Positions 38,216-50,700 are shown, numbered from the stretch's first letter. The stretch is DNA of 64,000 nucleotides from Typhlomys cinereus (GCA_023101885.1 JALPQD010000242.1:868001-932000); one strand, 5' to 3'. A program made the numbers and translations. Notes: generated by a model from the letters alone, not told the origin.

Positions 38216-38674
38216 TGTTGCAGTCAGCCTGCATGGTTGCTGATAAATGATCATCACACAGCTTAAGGGAACAAGGAGTTTACTTTCTTACGATAGTCTG
38301 GTTACAGTTCTCAGTCCAACTTTACAGGAAAGCATGCACCAACACCAAGACCGAGGGAACTGGAAAGCATGCACCAACAGTAAGACCGAGGGAACTGGCC
38401 ACACCATCACTGCATAACAACTGAGAGATGGACAATCCTTACTTACCAGACTAGCATATCTGGCCAAGTGAACAGAAGGGTGTGAACACTCTCAGCCAGG
38501 TATTTGTGATTTATTCAGGGCCTAATCCCACCCACCATGGGCTGGGTCTCCTCCATCAGATAGACAATCTCCTTCAGGTTTGCTCTGGGCTTAAAACAAC
38601 CATCAACTCTCTGCAACTGTGCCCAGAGCTCAAACCCTCAACAGTCAACTTGACACCTGTGCTTAAGTATGAAT
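38216..38674 (-). mobile_element. 5' LTR of the MaLR-like element
   Basis: Fuller copy of the LTR. Its outer end (ATTCATACTTAAGCACAGG on the minus strand) has lost the canonical TG. A short segment around GAAAGCATGCACCAACA is duplicated at about 38329-38397. Confidence 0.85.
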
Positions 38675-40358
38675 ATACCAGAGTGAGGCTGTGATATCAC
38701 TTTGAAGCTGTAATGTTCCTATGAGGATGTGACATCACAGAGAGGTTGTGATGTCACAGTGAGGCTGTGAGGTCAATGTGGAACACGTGATGTCAGTGGC
38801 AAGGCTTTTTTTTTTACCATGAGTGTATGATGTAATAGGTTAGAATATGAGATCTTTGAAGCTGTGCGGTCACTGTGAGGCTGTGATATCTGTGGGTAGA
38901 TCGATGTCACAATGAGACACTGATGTAACATGTGAGGCTGTGGTGTCACTGTTTATGGTGTGAAAGGTTATGTTGTCACTGCTGAGGTTGCCATGTCACT
39001 GTAAGCCTGGCTATCCATGGTGAGGCTGTGGTGTCTTAGTAAAGCTAGTTAGCATAACAGTGGTGAGGCTGTGAAGTCACAGTGAGGCTGTGATGTCAGA
39101 GTGCAGCTGTGAGGTCAGTGGTTAGGCTGTTATTTCAGAAACATGACTGATGTGAGAGATGAGGCTGAGATGTCACATTGATGATATGATTTAACTGGTG
39201 AAAATGTGATGCCCCAGTGAGGTTATGATGTCACCATGAGGCTGTGTTGTCAATGGTGAGGTTATAATATAACAGCAAGCATGTCATATCAGTGGTGAGG
39301 TTGTACTATTACAGTGAGGCTGTACCAGCATAATGTGGCTGTGATGTCACAGTGAGGTTGTGATTGCAATAGTGACTGCGCTCTCACAGGGAGATTATGT
39401 CATTGTTGAGGCTGTATTGTCACTGGTGAGGCTCTAATGTCACAGTGAGTTTATTATGTCAAACTGAGGCAGTGATGCCATGGTGAGGCTATGATGTCAA
39501 ACATGAATGTTTACGGACAGTGATACTTTGATGGCAAGGTATGGCTGTGATGTCACTGTGAGGTTGTGATGTCACTGGAGAAGTTGTGATGTGACAGTGA
39601 GGTTGTGATGTCAATAGCGACACTGTGGTGTCACAGGGAGACTGTTATGTTTCAGTGATCCTGTGAGGTTAGTAGTGAGGCTGTGGTGTCATAGTGAGGC
39701 TAGGTATGATGTCAGTGATGAGGGTGTGATGTCGCATTGAGGCTATGATTTCAGAGGTGAGCCTGTGATGTCATAATGAGGCTGTGATGAAACAGTGAGG
39801 GTATAATGTGAGAGTCGATGCTGTAATATCCCAGTTGGGCAATGATTTCAGAGGTGAGCCTGTGATGTCATAACTGGGCTGTCATGTCTCAGTGAGGATA
39901 TAACCTCAGAGGTGATGCTGTGATGTCACAGTGAGGCTGTGTTGTCACTTGCAATGCTGTGATATTACAATGAGGCTATGATGTCAGTGGAGTGAGACTG
40001 ACATTACAGTGAGGATGTGATTTCAGTGGTTAGGCTGAATGGGGCTGTTGTGAGTGATGAGGGTATGATGTCACAGTGAGGCCGGCATGTCACTGGTGAG
40101 GCTGTGATGCCACTGTTAGGCTTTGATGTCACCATGTATCTGTGGTGTCACCATGAGCCTGTGATATTCCAGGGAGTTGGTCATGTCATGGTGGAGTCTG
40201 TGAGGTCACAATGAGACTGTGATGTCAGTGGTAGGGCTGATGCCACAGTGGAGCTATGATGTCAATGATGACCCTATGATGTCACATTGACTATGCCAGA
40301 GGAGTATATGTAATGTCACCATGAAGCTATTATATCAGTGGCAAGGCTGATGTCACAG
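38675..40358 (-). repeat. Satellite array, reverse orientation, segment 8
   Basis: Ordinary reversed array. An 11-T run near 38807-38817 interrupts one unit. Near 39445-39460 lies the reversed form of the TTTGACACAATAAACTCAC phrase. No gene or element was seen. Confidence 0.95.
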
Positions 40359-40843
40359 TGTATTAATTAGATTCTCTAGAGATGCAGAATCGACACAATG
40401 AATATAATATAGGGAATGTATTGAGTCAGCTTACTGTATGGCCAAGATAGTCAAACGATGGCTGCCAGTAGCCGAGGTAGTCCAACAATTGCTGCTGGTA
40501 GCTGCTCAGTTCGGTAGTTAAGTGGGTGATGGCTGCATGCTGGAGAATTCCTAGAGTCTACAGTCTAGCCAACAATGATGTGGTGGATTGGAAGGCTCAA
40601 GAATTGAAGAAATGGGTGGCCAAAAGGAAGAGTGATTCCTAGCACAATGCTCTCTTTGTTGGGTCCTTTTTATATGATGCAGTACTGGGAGGATCCTATG
40701 AGAGCTTGGGAGGTTCTGATAGGATCTAGGGTGGGTACAACCCTATCAAGTGGTCTCAGTTGATCCTTTTCCAAAGGTGGTCTCAGCCTATCTTAGTTAA
40801 TATCGGATGTGTGAAGTTGACACCCAGGCTTAATTATCACACA
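40359..40843 (+). mobile_element. RMER1-like interspersed repeat, short copy
   Basis: It begins TATTAATTAGATTCTCTAGAG and ends GTTGACACCCAGGCTTAATTATCAC, the same termini as the repeat at 50982-54502. Internal words also match (GGCTGCCAGTAGC, CAGTACTGGGAGGATCCTATGAG, CAAGTGGTCTCAGTTGATCC). The shape resembles murine RMER1-class repeats from memory; strand is nominal. It lies within a reversed satellite phrase (CACAGTG / AGTTTGTTATG). Confidence 0.75.
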
Positions 40844-43800
40844 TGTGAGTTTGTTATGTCATGCTGAGCCTGTGATGGCACTGTCAGGATGTAATGTCAC
40901 AGTGGCTGACATCACAGTAAGAATGTCATGACCCAGTGATGTTCTAATGTCACTGTAGGGGTTTCAATGGCACAGGGAGGCTGTGATGTTAGTGGTGAGA
41001 CTCATGTCACAATGACGCTATGATATCACTGGTGAAGATGTGATGTGCAATAAGGCTGCAATGTCAGTGGTGAGAAAGATGCCATAGTGAGTCTATGATG
41101 TCACTATTGAAGCTATGATGTCATTGGTCAACCTATCTCATGACAGTGACACTGATGAGGCTGTGATGTCAAAGGCTGTGCTGTCACTAGTGTGGCAATG
41201 ATGTCAGTGTTCTGACTAAAATCGGTGGTGACACTGATGTCACAAGTGAGTCTGTGCTATCACTGGCGAGGCTGTGATATATCTGTGAAGCTATGATGTG
41301 ACTGTGAAGGATAGATGTTGGTGTGGGCTTTCATGTCACATTGGGGAGATATCATTCTGGAAACTGTGATGTCACAGTGACAAAACTGTGACATCAGTGG
41401 CAAAACTGATGTCTCAATGAGACTATGATGTAACATGTGAGCTTGTGGTGTCAGTGGGTAGGCTATGATGTCACTGTGAAGCTGTGATGTCACAGTGAAG
41501 CTCTGATGTCAGGGGTGATGATATGAGATATCAGTGAGGCTGTGATGTCAGAGTTGATGCTTTGTTATGATGTGACAGTGGAGCTGTGAGGTCAGTGTTT
41601 AGGCTGTGATTTCAATGATGTCAGAGATGAGGCTGAAGTGTCACATAGAAGATGTGCTATAACTGGTGAGGCTATGATGCCACAGGGAGGTTATGATGCC
41701 ACAGTGAGGCTGTGGTGTTACTGATTCACTGATGAGGCTGTACTATCATGGCGAGCCTGTCCTATAAATGCTGAAGTTTTGATGTCAGTCAGGCTGTGCT
41801 GGCACAATGTGGCTGTAATGTCACAGTGAGGTGATTTCACAGTGAGATTGTGATGTTTGTAGCAACTGTGCTATCAGAGGGAGACTATGTTATTGATGAG
41901 GCTGTATTGTCATTGGTGAGACTCTAATGTCACAGTGAGTTTATAGTGACAAACAGAGACTGTGATATCACAGCGAGGCTATGATCAGAATGAAGCTTAT
42001 GTCACAATGAGGGTTTGATGGCATGGTATGAGGCTATGATGTCACTGTGAACTTGTGCTGTCATTTGGGAAGTTGAGATGTCACAGTGAGGTTGTTATGT
42101 CAATAGTGACACTGTGGTTTCAAAGGGATGCTGTCAGGTTTCAGTGAGCCTGTGAGATTTCAGTGGTGAGACTGTGGTGTCATAGTGAGGCTAGGTAGAA
42201 CGTCAGTGATGAAGGTGTGATGTCGCATTGAGGCTATGATTTGAGAGGTGAGCCTGTGATGTCATAGTGAAGCTGTGATGTCATAGTGAAACTGTGTTGT
42301 CACCAGTTATGCCGTGATATTACAGTGAGGCTGTGATATCAGTGGAGCAAGACTTTGACATCACAGTGAGGATGTGATTTCAGTAGTGAGTCTGTGATAT
42401 CAGAATGATGCTGGTTTGAGTGATGAAGGTATGATGTTACAGTGAGGTTGGCATGTCACGGGTGAGGATGTGATGCCGCCATGATTCTTTCATGTCACCA
42501 TGTGTCTATGGTGTCAATGTGAGCCTGTGATGTCACAGGGATTTGGTGATATCACAGTGGAGGCTGTGAGATCACAGTGAGACTGTGATGTCAGTGGTAA
42601 GGCTGATGTGAAAGTGAGTCTATCATCTCAATAGTGATGCTATGATGTCACACTAAGGCTATGATACCACAGTGAGACTATGTAAGAGGTGTGTATGTGA
42701 TGTTACCAGGAGACTATTATGTCAGTGGAAAGACTGATGTCACAGTGATTTTGTGACGTCACAGTAAGGCTGTGATGGCACAGTCAGGTTGTAATGTCGC
42801 AGTGAGGCTGTGAGTATACACTGTAGCTACAATGTCACAGTGAGGCTGTGAAGACACAGAGTGGCTATGATGTCACAGTGAGGCTCTGACAACACAGTGA
42901 TGTCGTGATGTCCATGGAGAGATTCGGATGGCACAGTGAGGCTGTGATGTTAATGGTGAGGATGATGTTACAATGAGGCAGTGATATCACTGGAGAAGGT
43001 GTGATGTCAAAATAAAGCTGAAATGTCAGTGGTAAGAAAGATGTCATAGTGCGTCTATGATGTCATTGGTAAGGCTATGATGTCTGTGGTGAACCTATTA
43101 TGTGACAGTGACCTTGGTGAGGCTGTGATGCCAAAGGCTGTGTTGTCTCTTGTGTGGCATTGATGTTAGTGTTCTGACTAATGTCAATTGCGATGTTGAT
43201 GTCACAGGTGAGGCTGTGGTGTCACTGGTGAGGCCATGATATCACTCTGATGCTGTGATGTGACTGTGAAGGTTGTATGAAACTGTAAGCTGTCATGTCA
43301 CCTTGAGGTGATATCACTCTGGGAGCTGTGATGTCACAGTGGGGCTGTGGTGTCAGTGGCAAAACTGATATAACAGGTGAGCCTGTTGTGTCTGTGGGCA
43401 GGTTGTGAGGTGACTGTCAGGCTGTGATGTCAAAGTGAGACTCTGATGTCAGGGCTGATTCTTTGAAATGTCAGTGAGGCTCTGACATCAGGGTTGATGC
43501 TTGGATTTCACAGTGATGTTAGGATGTCAGTGGTGAGGCTGTGACGTCTCACTGAGGCTGTGATGTCAGAGGAGAGGATGAGATATCATTGTGTGTCTGT
43601 GACTTTACTGTGAGGTTGTGATATCACAGTGAGACTGTGATATCATTGGGGATAGAATATAACATCACAGTTTGGCTAAGATTTTAGACGTTAGGGTGTA
43701 ATGTCAGAAGTGAGGATGATGTCAGTGATGAGGCTGAGATGTCCCAGTGAGCCTGCAATGTTAATGGTGAGGCTGTGATGCCACAGCAAGGCTGTGGTGT

Positions 43801-43943
43801 CACTTTTAAGGCTATCGTGTGACCATGAGCCTGAGATGTCAGTGATGAGGCTATGGTGTGATAGTGAGGCTAGGCAGGATATCTGTGGTGTCACTGATGC
43901 TATGATGACAGAAGTGAGGCAGTGATGTCACAGTGAGGCTATA
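40844..43943 (-). repeat. Satellite array, reverse orientation, segment 9
   Basis: Ordinary reversed array, 3.1 kb. The GTGAACCTATTATGTGACAG phrase lies near 43088 and a variant (GTCAACCTATCTCATGACAG) near 41127, about 2.0 kb apart. It includes a full TGACGTCA at 42754. No gene or element was seen. Confidence 0.95.
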
Positions 43944-44357
43944 TGGGAACAAGCTCCCACTCATGCACTCATTCACTCACTCACACACACAGCTGCTGGA
44001 TGTGATGAAAGCACATTCCAGTCGTCCCCACCTCAGCCTCTAACCCCAGAGACTCAGCACAGGACAGGGAGATTGTCAGAAGCAGATCTCTCTTTATTGG
44101 GGGGAGAAAAGGAACGTCTATAGACAAAGGCCACCAAGGTGCGAAACAGGCATCCAATTGTGTCACAAGGTCAACACATCTTACAGGTGCTAATGGTCAA
44201 GTTCAATGTCACTCAGCACAGAGGGCAGGTAGATACCTGAAAGCCAATTAGGGCTCTCTGTGAAGTGATCAGTTATGCCCAAGACCCTTGCCCTCAGCAC
44301 TATCTTTAGTCCCATGTGTTCAGCCATGCCCTGGGGCAAATCCTGGGCGGCCCAACA
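43944..44357 (-). mobile_element. ERV3 3' LTR
   Basis: Minus strand runs from TGTTGGGCCGCCC (right end) to GAGCTTGTTCCCA (left end). AATAAA lies at 44093-44098. It contains a CACTCA/CACACA simple-repeat stretch near 43960-43990. Close in sequence to the LTR at 47290-47709. Confidence 0.9.
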
Positions 44358-44371
44358 TCTCCCCCTTTTTT
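44358..44371 (-). other. ERV3 polypurine tract
   Basis: Minus strand AAAAAAGGGGGAGA lies directly beside the 3' LTR, as needed to prime plus-strand DNA synthesis. A very similar purine run occurs at 45119-45133 inside the gag remnant. Confidence 0.8.
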
Positions 44372-45039
44372 GTTTTTGTATGAGAGGTTCCAGGAGGCTA
44401 CCTGCCACCAGGCAGACCAAATGGTCTTGAGTGACTATGCCTGTCTTAGGCGTGAAAAACCTCCCACCATGGTCTGATCCATCATGGGATCTTGTAATCT
44501 CCATGTATAATACTACAAGTCCTGTCTTAGGTTGATCCACGGCCAGGCTCCAACTTGCCCATCTCTGGCTACCAGTCCTCTGTATGAGGTTGGCTTTACC
44601 AACCTTGGGGATTTGAGCCATATTTAAAGGCCAGTATCGCATATTATGTATTGCACTTGACAAGTTAGCTAGACAAGACAGATTTTTTCACTGGGCAGGA
44701 GTCATGCATATTGCGGAGTAGACAGATTGGCATCAGCACCAGGCAGGGCAGCAGATGACTTTTCGGGGGCGTGGCAGGGATGTTCAAAGACCATAGGCAC
44801 CTGTAGCGTGGTCTCAATGATGGAGCGCTGCTGAAAGATATGCTAAGAAAACAATTAAGCAATATAGTTATTAAAAGAACAATTTTTCTAGATGTTAGGT
44901 CAAACACAGATTGACTCCATCCAGGCAAGGTATCAATCAAGCCTATAAGGATCACAGTTAACATCTTTGAGCATACTATGGATAGTTTCCTGATAGAAAG
45001 TTAGGTGGATAGGCTTCCCAGTGTCTTTGGAACCTCAAT
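44372..45039 (-). pseudogene. ERV3 remnant after gag, possibly env transmembrane region
   Basis: Minus-strand frame 44964-44665 (99 codons) has a strongly hydrophobic segment at about residues 27-45 (SRKIVLLITILLNCFLSISF) preceded by a Trp-containing stretch (DTLPGWSQS). That layout resembles the membrane anchor of a retroviral transmembrane envelope subunit, and the position just before the 3' LTR fits. No fusion peptide, cysteine motif or surface subunit was found, so the assignment is tentative. The frame 44663-44190 crosses into the LTR and is not a real gene. Confidence 0.4.
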
Positions 45040-45519
45040 TTAAGTTGTCCTTTTATAAAATTTAAAATTTAAAACGTTGATGGTAAATAATGCCAACCCC
45101 AGATATTGGTGTGGGCTTACTCCCCCTTTTTGTTTTTGTAATTGAGCCTTTAAATATTGGTGATTTCTTTTAACAATGGCTTTGTGCTCTAGATCGAATT
45201 TCAATCTACAGTATCTTTTCCAATGAAGCCCTCTGTGGCACCTAGGGCATGGAGTTGTAGGGGGCTTAGCCCCTCTCACCTCCCTCGGCTTCTCTTCCTT
45301 GCCCTGGGGACATTCCCTCCTGAAATGTCCCACCTGGCCACAACGAAAACAAACTCCATTGTTTCCCCTCCCCTCTTGGCCCTGCAGGCTTGGTGTTGGC
45401 CAGTGCCTTTGTCTGTGTTTCCAGGGCCATAGCGAGTGTCTGACTCTGGTGTTTTTGCGTCTCCACATCCTGTGAAGCAATAATCCAGGTGCCCATGGAT
45501 CGCTCCTTAAGACCTGCAC
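45040..45519 (-). pseudogene. gag: ERV3 gag nucleocapsid remnant
   Basis: Minus-strand open stretch with two retroviral zinc knuckles: CFRCGQVGHFRREC at residues 57-70 (45310-45351) and CPRCHRGLHWKRYC at residues 91-104 (45208-45249). Both have C-x2-C-x4-H-x4-C spacing. The double knuckle with a short basic linker is typical of betaretrovirus and IAP-like Gag. It would bind viral RNA. The N-terminal part of the stretch is in a different frame from the capsid upstream, so the full gag frame is not continuous. Confidence 0.88.
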
Positions 45520-45571
45520 ATACTATCTTGTGGTCCCCATTCATTTCTTCCCATACCAGCAATTTAGCAAA

Positions 45572-46102
45572 TTATTCCCTTAGGAGGCCTGGGGGAAGTT
45601 TACTACAGAGGTTGTTTTCTGCCCGGTCAATGAATTCGGGGAAAGTCTCACCCGGTTTTTGTATAACCCCTGCTAGAGGCGTTTCAGAAGGACCTTCATC
45701 TAGCTTTTCCACGCTGCTAAACCTATCAAGTGGACTTGGTCTTGGTATGGGGTTTCCATGGCTGGTTGCTGGACCCCACACTCTTTCTTAAATAGTGCTG
45801 CCACTTAATGAATGTGGGACTGGGAAGCACCGCTTTGGCCATATCCATCCAGTCCTTAGTGTACAGGGTTGGTGAGCTAAATCTTGAAGGAGGGCCTCAA
45901 CCCAAGGAGAATTTGGACCATCCTCTAGCACGGCCCGCTTTAATTCTTTTAAATCTTTTGCTTCCCAAGGATACCACACTGTAGGGCGATTGTCCCCTGG
46001 ATTTAAGTTAACAGGATAGGCTAGTACTTGATATGCCTCAGCATACATGGGCTCCAGCCCTAGGTTCCCTGCTCTAGCCTGGCGGGGACCATGTGCCCAC
46101 AC
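45572..46102 (-). pseudogene. gag: ERV3 gag capsid remnant
   Basis: Two minus-strand frames. 46102-45788 carries the capsid N-terminal domain (words AYPVNLNPG, WEAKDLKELKRAV and GPNSPWVEALLQDLA). 45781-45572 carries the C-terminal domain with a clear major homology region (VIQKPGETFPEFIDRAENNL). The break between them is near 45785-45830. Capsid forms the particle shell. The order matrix, capsid, nucleocapsid is preserved along ERV3 despite frameshifts. Confidence 0.85.
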
Positions 46103-46589
46103 GTGAATTCAGGATGGATTTTTGCTAAGGGGTATGGAGGCGGGTCTCTTTCTAATCCTTCTCCATCCCTTTCTCTCTTTAGAGGAGTTAAAGCCGGATA
46201 CAGGGGACCACTCCCTGTTCTCAGAGAGCTCTTAACCTATTCCCTTTGATAAAGGGAGCAGGGCACTCTCTCGTGTGACTTTCCCACATCCTTTCCAGAC
46301 TCTCGCAGTAGGCCCTGCCCTTCTTCACCAAGCAGCTGTTCCTCATGGCCCTCCCAAATGGGAAGCTCCGCTCCCTCAGGCATCAGCTTGTCCCCGCATG
46401 CCAGGCCACAGGCTGGTCTGCTTCTGCAAACCTCTGCCTCTGCCCCCCGGCTATGCGCAGCTTCATCGCAGCCGTGTAAGGCTCCCCCGCTGCATGGTTC
46501 CACATCCCCACATGTTGCCTCGCTGCAGCCGTGTGCACTCTCTCCACCACCGCTGGTGGCAGCTTAGGTACCGCTACCGCATGCCCCTG

Positions 46590-47219
46590 TCACAGCCCAT
46601 AACTCTGTGTAACACTCTCGGCATTCGCACAGTGATGGTTATCATCTTCTAAACAGCGGGCATGTCCACCATCCCCATGGTTTCCTACACCCTGCCATGG
46701 TCCAGCAGAATGTCCGCCCAGCCCCGGCTCAGTGGGCCCACGCCATTTGGCATCTGCATATGTAGGAGCTTCTCTGTATCCTTGTACCCTGGGCCCACGT
46801 GGCTCATCGGCGGAGCCCCCTGCAGGGCAGCCAGGATAGCTTGTTGGCTCCAAACCCCTTGGAGCTCCACTCCAGAATGGCTCTGGCCCCTCCCTCTCTA
46901 CCTGCACCGTTTGCTCTGGTGTGGGCTGAATTGGATTGGGAAGGAAAGCCATCTTGAGCACAGAAATTGTGGAATAAAATTCCACAGAAGGTGGTGATTT
47001 ATGATTTTTTTCTCGCTCTCTGGCTAGACCTTCTATTTTATTCCACATGACCCATGAAAATATGTTGGTGGCCCGAGCCCACAGAGCCAAATCAAGAGTC
47101 AAATTCCACACTCTGGCAAGGCCTGGATCAGAAATGTCAAACCCACGACTCCTTAATATGGACTTGAGTGCTGATGGCACTGGATTCAGTCTGCACGTTG
47201 AATTTCCCATATCTCCCAA
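46590..47219 (-). pseudogene. gag: ERV3 gag N-terminal (matrix) remnant
   Basis: A 209-codon minus-strand frame starts 70 bases from the 5' LTR with MGDMGNS. A glycine at position 2 is typical of myristoylated retroviral matrix proteins. Residues about 10-75 are plausible as a helical matrix domain (LKSILRSRGFDIS, WNLTLDLALWAR); about 100-200 is Pro/Gly-rich spacer. The frame ends before capsid. Another frame at 46503-46237 continues the gag region. The start codon choice follows the MG and its position; the product is unlikely to be a complete Gag. Confidence 0.65.
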
Positions 47220-47267
47220 GTTTTCACTTACCCCAAAGCCTGCTTAGCTTCGTCCAATTTGAGAAGT

Positions 47268-47285
47268 GTCCCTTGGTGGTTGCCA
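47268..47285 (-). other. ERV3 candidate primer binding site
   Basis: Minus strand reads TGGCAACCACCAAGGGAC four bases beyond the 5' LTR. Position and TGG start are right. It shares 12 of 18 positions with the lysine-3 site, so the tRNA identity is uncertain. Confidence 0.45.
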
Positions 47286-47289
47286 CTTC

Positions 47290-47709
47290 TGGGAACCGGT
47301 TCCCACTCATGCACTCATTCACTCACTCACACACACACACAGCTGCTGGCTCTGATGAAAGCACATTCCAGTTGTCCCCACCTCCACCTCTACCCCCAGA
47401 GACTCAGCACGGGACAGGGAGATTGTCAGAAGCAGATCTCTCTTTATTGCGGGGAGAAAAGGAACTTTTATAGACAAAGGCCACCAAGGCGTGAAACAGG
47501 TATCCAATTGTGTCACAAGGTCAACACATCCTACAGGTGCTAATGGTCAAGTTCAATGTCACTCAGCACAGAGGGCAGGTAGATACCTGAAAGCCAATTA
47601 GGGCTCTCTGTGAAGTGATCAGGTTATGCCCAAGACCCTTCCCCTCAGCGCCATCTTTAGTCCCATGTGCTCAGCCATGCCCTGGGGCAAATCCTGGGCG
47701 GGCCCAACA
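47290..47709 (-). mobile_element. ERV3 5' LTR
   Basis: Minus strand runs TGTTGGGCCCGCCC...AACCGGTTCCCA. It matches the LTR at 43944-44357 closely along its length. The two LTRs were identical at insertion, so their divergence could date the element. Confidence 0.9.
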
Positions 47710-50700
47710 AGGCTGTAATGTCAGAAATGAGTCTATAATTCCACAGTGAGTCTGGGATATCACTGTGAAGTTTTGATATCACTATGGGGCTGGGATATCA
47801 CAGAGAAGTTGTCATGTCACAGTGAGGCTGTGAGGTCACTATGGAAGATGTGATGTCAGTAGCAAGGCTGATTTCACCATGAGGCCTTGGCTTAACAGGT
47901 GAGTCTATGATGTAACAGGTTAGCTGTGAGGTCACAGTGAGGCTCTGAGATCAATGTGAGGCTGTGGTGACACCATGAGCCCATGATGTCACAGGGAGTT
48001 GGTGATGTCATGGTGGAGGCTGTGATGTAACAATGAGAAAGTTATATCAGTGGGAAGGGTGATGTCTATGAGATGTCAGTGAGGCTATGGTGTCAGGGGT
48101 GATGCCTGTATTTCACATTGAGTTTAGGATTGAGTGGTGAGGTTGTGAGTTCACACTGAAGCTCTGACATAAGAGGAGAAACTGTCATGTCACTGTGAGG
48201 CTGTGATGTCAGTGGCTAGGCTGTGATGTGAGAGTGAAGTTGATGTCAGTGATGAGGTTGAGATGTCACAGTGAGGCTGGGATATTGCTGATGAGGCTGT
48301 GATGCCACAGTGAGGCTCTTGTGTCACTGTTGAGCCTGAGATGTCAGTGATGAGGTTGTGGTGTCACAATGAGGATAGGCAGGGGGTCCGTGGTGTCACC
48401 GATGTTGTAATTTCAGAGTTTAGCCTGTTAAGTCACAGTGAGGCTGTGATGTCAGAAGTGTTTGTGATGTCACAAATGAGGCTCTAATGCCAGAGCGAGA
48501 TTGTGAGATAACTATTAGGATCTGATTTCACTATGAGGCTGTAACATCACAGAGAGGTTGTGATGTCACAGTGAAGCTGTGAGGTCACTGTGGAGGATGT
48601 AATGTCAGTGGCAAGGCTGATTTCACCATGAGGGTATGACATAACAGGTGAGTCTATGATGTAACAGTTTAGACTGTGAGGTCACAGTGAGGCTGTGGTG
48701 TCACTGTTTATGATGTCAAACGCTATAATGTCACTGTTGAGGCTGTCACATCAGTGTGAGACTGTGCTAACTGTGGTGAGGCTGTTGGGTCCTAGTAAGA
48801 CTATTTAGGATACCAGTGGTGAGGCTGTGGTCACAATGTGACTGTGATATGTGTGACAGAGAGACTGTGATAGCACAGTGAAGCTGTGATGTCACAGTGC
48901 AGCTGTGAGGTCAGTGGTTAGGCTGTGATTTCAGAAGTGAGGATATCAGTGATGATGCATTGAGGCTATGATTTCAGAGGTGAGCCTGTGATATCATATC
49001 GAGGCTGTGATGAAACAGTGAGGCTATAATGTCAGAGTTAATGCTGTGATATCAGAGTCAGGCAATAATTTCAGAGGTGAGCCTTTAATATCATAGTGAG
49101 GCTATCATGTCACAGAGAGGTTCTTACATCAGAGGAGAGGTTGTGATGTCACTGGGATCACTGTGATGTCACAATGAAGTTGTGATGCCAATAGTGACAC
49201 TGTGGTGTCACAGGTAGGCTGTCATGTTTCAGTGAGCCTGTGAGATCAGTGCTGAGGCTGTGATGACATAGTCAGGATAGATAGGATGTCAGTGATGAGG
49301 GCATGATGTCGCACAGAAACTATGATTTCAGAGGTGAGCCTGTGATGTCATAATGAGATTGTGATGAAAAAGTGAGATTCTAATGTCAGAGTCTATGCTG
49401 TGATGTCACAGTTGGGCAATGAATTCAGAGGTGGGAATGTGATGCCATAGTGAGGCTGTGAGGCCACAGTGAGTCTGTAATGTCAGTGGCAGGGCTGATG
49501 TCACATGAGGCTGTGATGTCAGTGGTGATGCTGTGATGTCATATTGAGGCTATGTCAGAGTTGTGTATGTAATCTCACCATGAGCCATTATGTCTGTGGC
49601 AAGGGTGATGTCACAGTGAGACTGTGAGGACACAGTGTGGCTATTATGTCACAGTGAAACTTAGGTGACACTTGTGATGTCACCATGAGCCTACTATATA
49701 TATGGCAAGGCTAATGTTGCCATGAGGCTGTGATGTCACTGGTGAAGGTTTGATATCACAATACGGCTGGGATCTCAGTGATGAGAAAGATGTCATAGTG
49801 AGTCTATGATGTCACTGGTGAGGATATGATATCGGTGAAACCATTACTTGACAGTGACATTAGTGAGGCTGTGATGTGAAAGGCTGTGTTGTCACTGCTG
49901 TAGCAGTGATGTCAGGGTTCTGGCTGATGTCAGTGGCATTGCTAATGTCACAGGTGAGGCTGTGCTGTCATTGGTGAGGCCTTAATCACTGAGTCTGTGA
50001 TGTCACTGTGAGGATTGTATGTCACTGTGGGTTGTCATGTGAGGTTTTGATGTCACTAGGGAAGTTGTGATGTCACAGTGAGTTTGTAATATCAGTAGCG
50101 ACACTTTGGTGTCTCAGGGTGGCTTCCTTGTTTCAGTGAGCCTGTGAAGTCATTAGTGAGGCTGTGTTGCCATTGTGAACCCAGGTAGGATGTCAGTGAT
50201 GAGGGTGTGATGTCTCATTGAGGCTATGATTTCAGAGGTGAGTCTGTGAAGAAACAGTCAGGCTATAACATGAGAGTTGAGGCTGTGATGTCACAGTTGG
50301 GCAATAATTTCAGAGTTGAGCCTGTGATGTCACAGTGAGGCTGTGATGTCAATGTGAGGCTCTTTTGTCACAGTGCAGCTATGAGGTCAAGGTTAGGCTG
50401 CGATTACAGAAATGAGAATGATGTGAGATATGAGGTTGCGATGTTGCATTGATGTTGTGATATAACTGGTGAAGCTGTGATACCACAGTGAGGCTCGATT
50501 GGCACAGTGTCTCTGTGAGGTCACAGTGAGGTTTGTGATATCAGGAGTGACTGTGCTTTCACAGGGAGACTATGTCATTGGTGAGGTTATATTGTCACTG
50601 GTAAGGCTCTAATGTCACAGTGAGTTTATTGTGTCAAACTGAGGCTGTGAGGTCAGAGTGAGCCTATGATGTCAGAGGTGAAGCATTATGTCACAGTGAT

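Larger units (their letters stand above)
36830..38674 (-). mobile_element. MaLR-like (class III) LTR retrotransposon with both LTRs
   Basis: Two LTRs related to 4047-4475 flank a 1.1-kb internal region (37084-38215). In reading direction the 5' LTR is 38674-38216 and the 3' LTR is 37083-36830; the latter lacks about 200 bp from its middle. A primer site lies beside the 5' LTR. Likely 5-bp target duplication: atgcc (36825-36829) and atacc (38675-38679). The internal region has no retroviral protein motif that I recognise, as expected for non-autonomous MaLRs. Open stretches of up to 135 codons on the + strand (37417-37824) are antisense to it and show nothing familiar. Confidence 0.8.
43944..47709 (-). 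mobile_element. ERV3: class II provirus with gag but lacking recognisable pol
   Basis: Two similar LTRs (43944-44357 and 47290-47709) bound a 2.9-kb internal region. On the minus strand the order is 5' LTR, candidate primer site, gag (matrix, capsid with major homology region, two zinc knuckles), a membrane-segment-bearing remnant, polypurine tract, 3' LTR. Protease, reverse transcriptase and integrase are absent, so it is internally deleted or a non-autonomous type. Satellite is continuous across it apart from a likely duplication (aggcta at 43936-43941, aggctg at 47710-47715, a few bases from the LTR edge on the left). Frames are broken. Confidence 0.88.

Noticed and set aside
4047..38674. 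The two MaLR-like insertions at 4.05 kb and 36.8 kb as mirror copies produced by the inverted duplication
   Set aside because: They sit in different satellite phrases with different target duplications, so they are independent insertions.
46275..46997. + strand open frames of 111-125 codons
   Set aside because: Antisense to ERV3 gag, which has clear domains on the minus strand.
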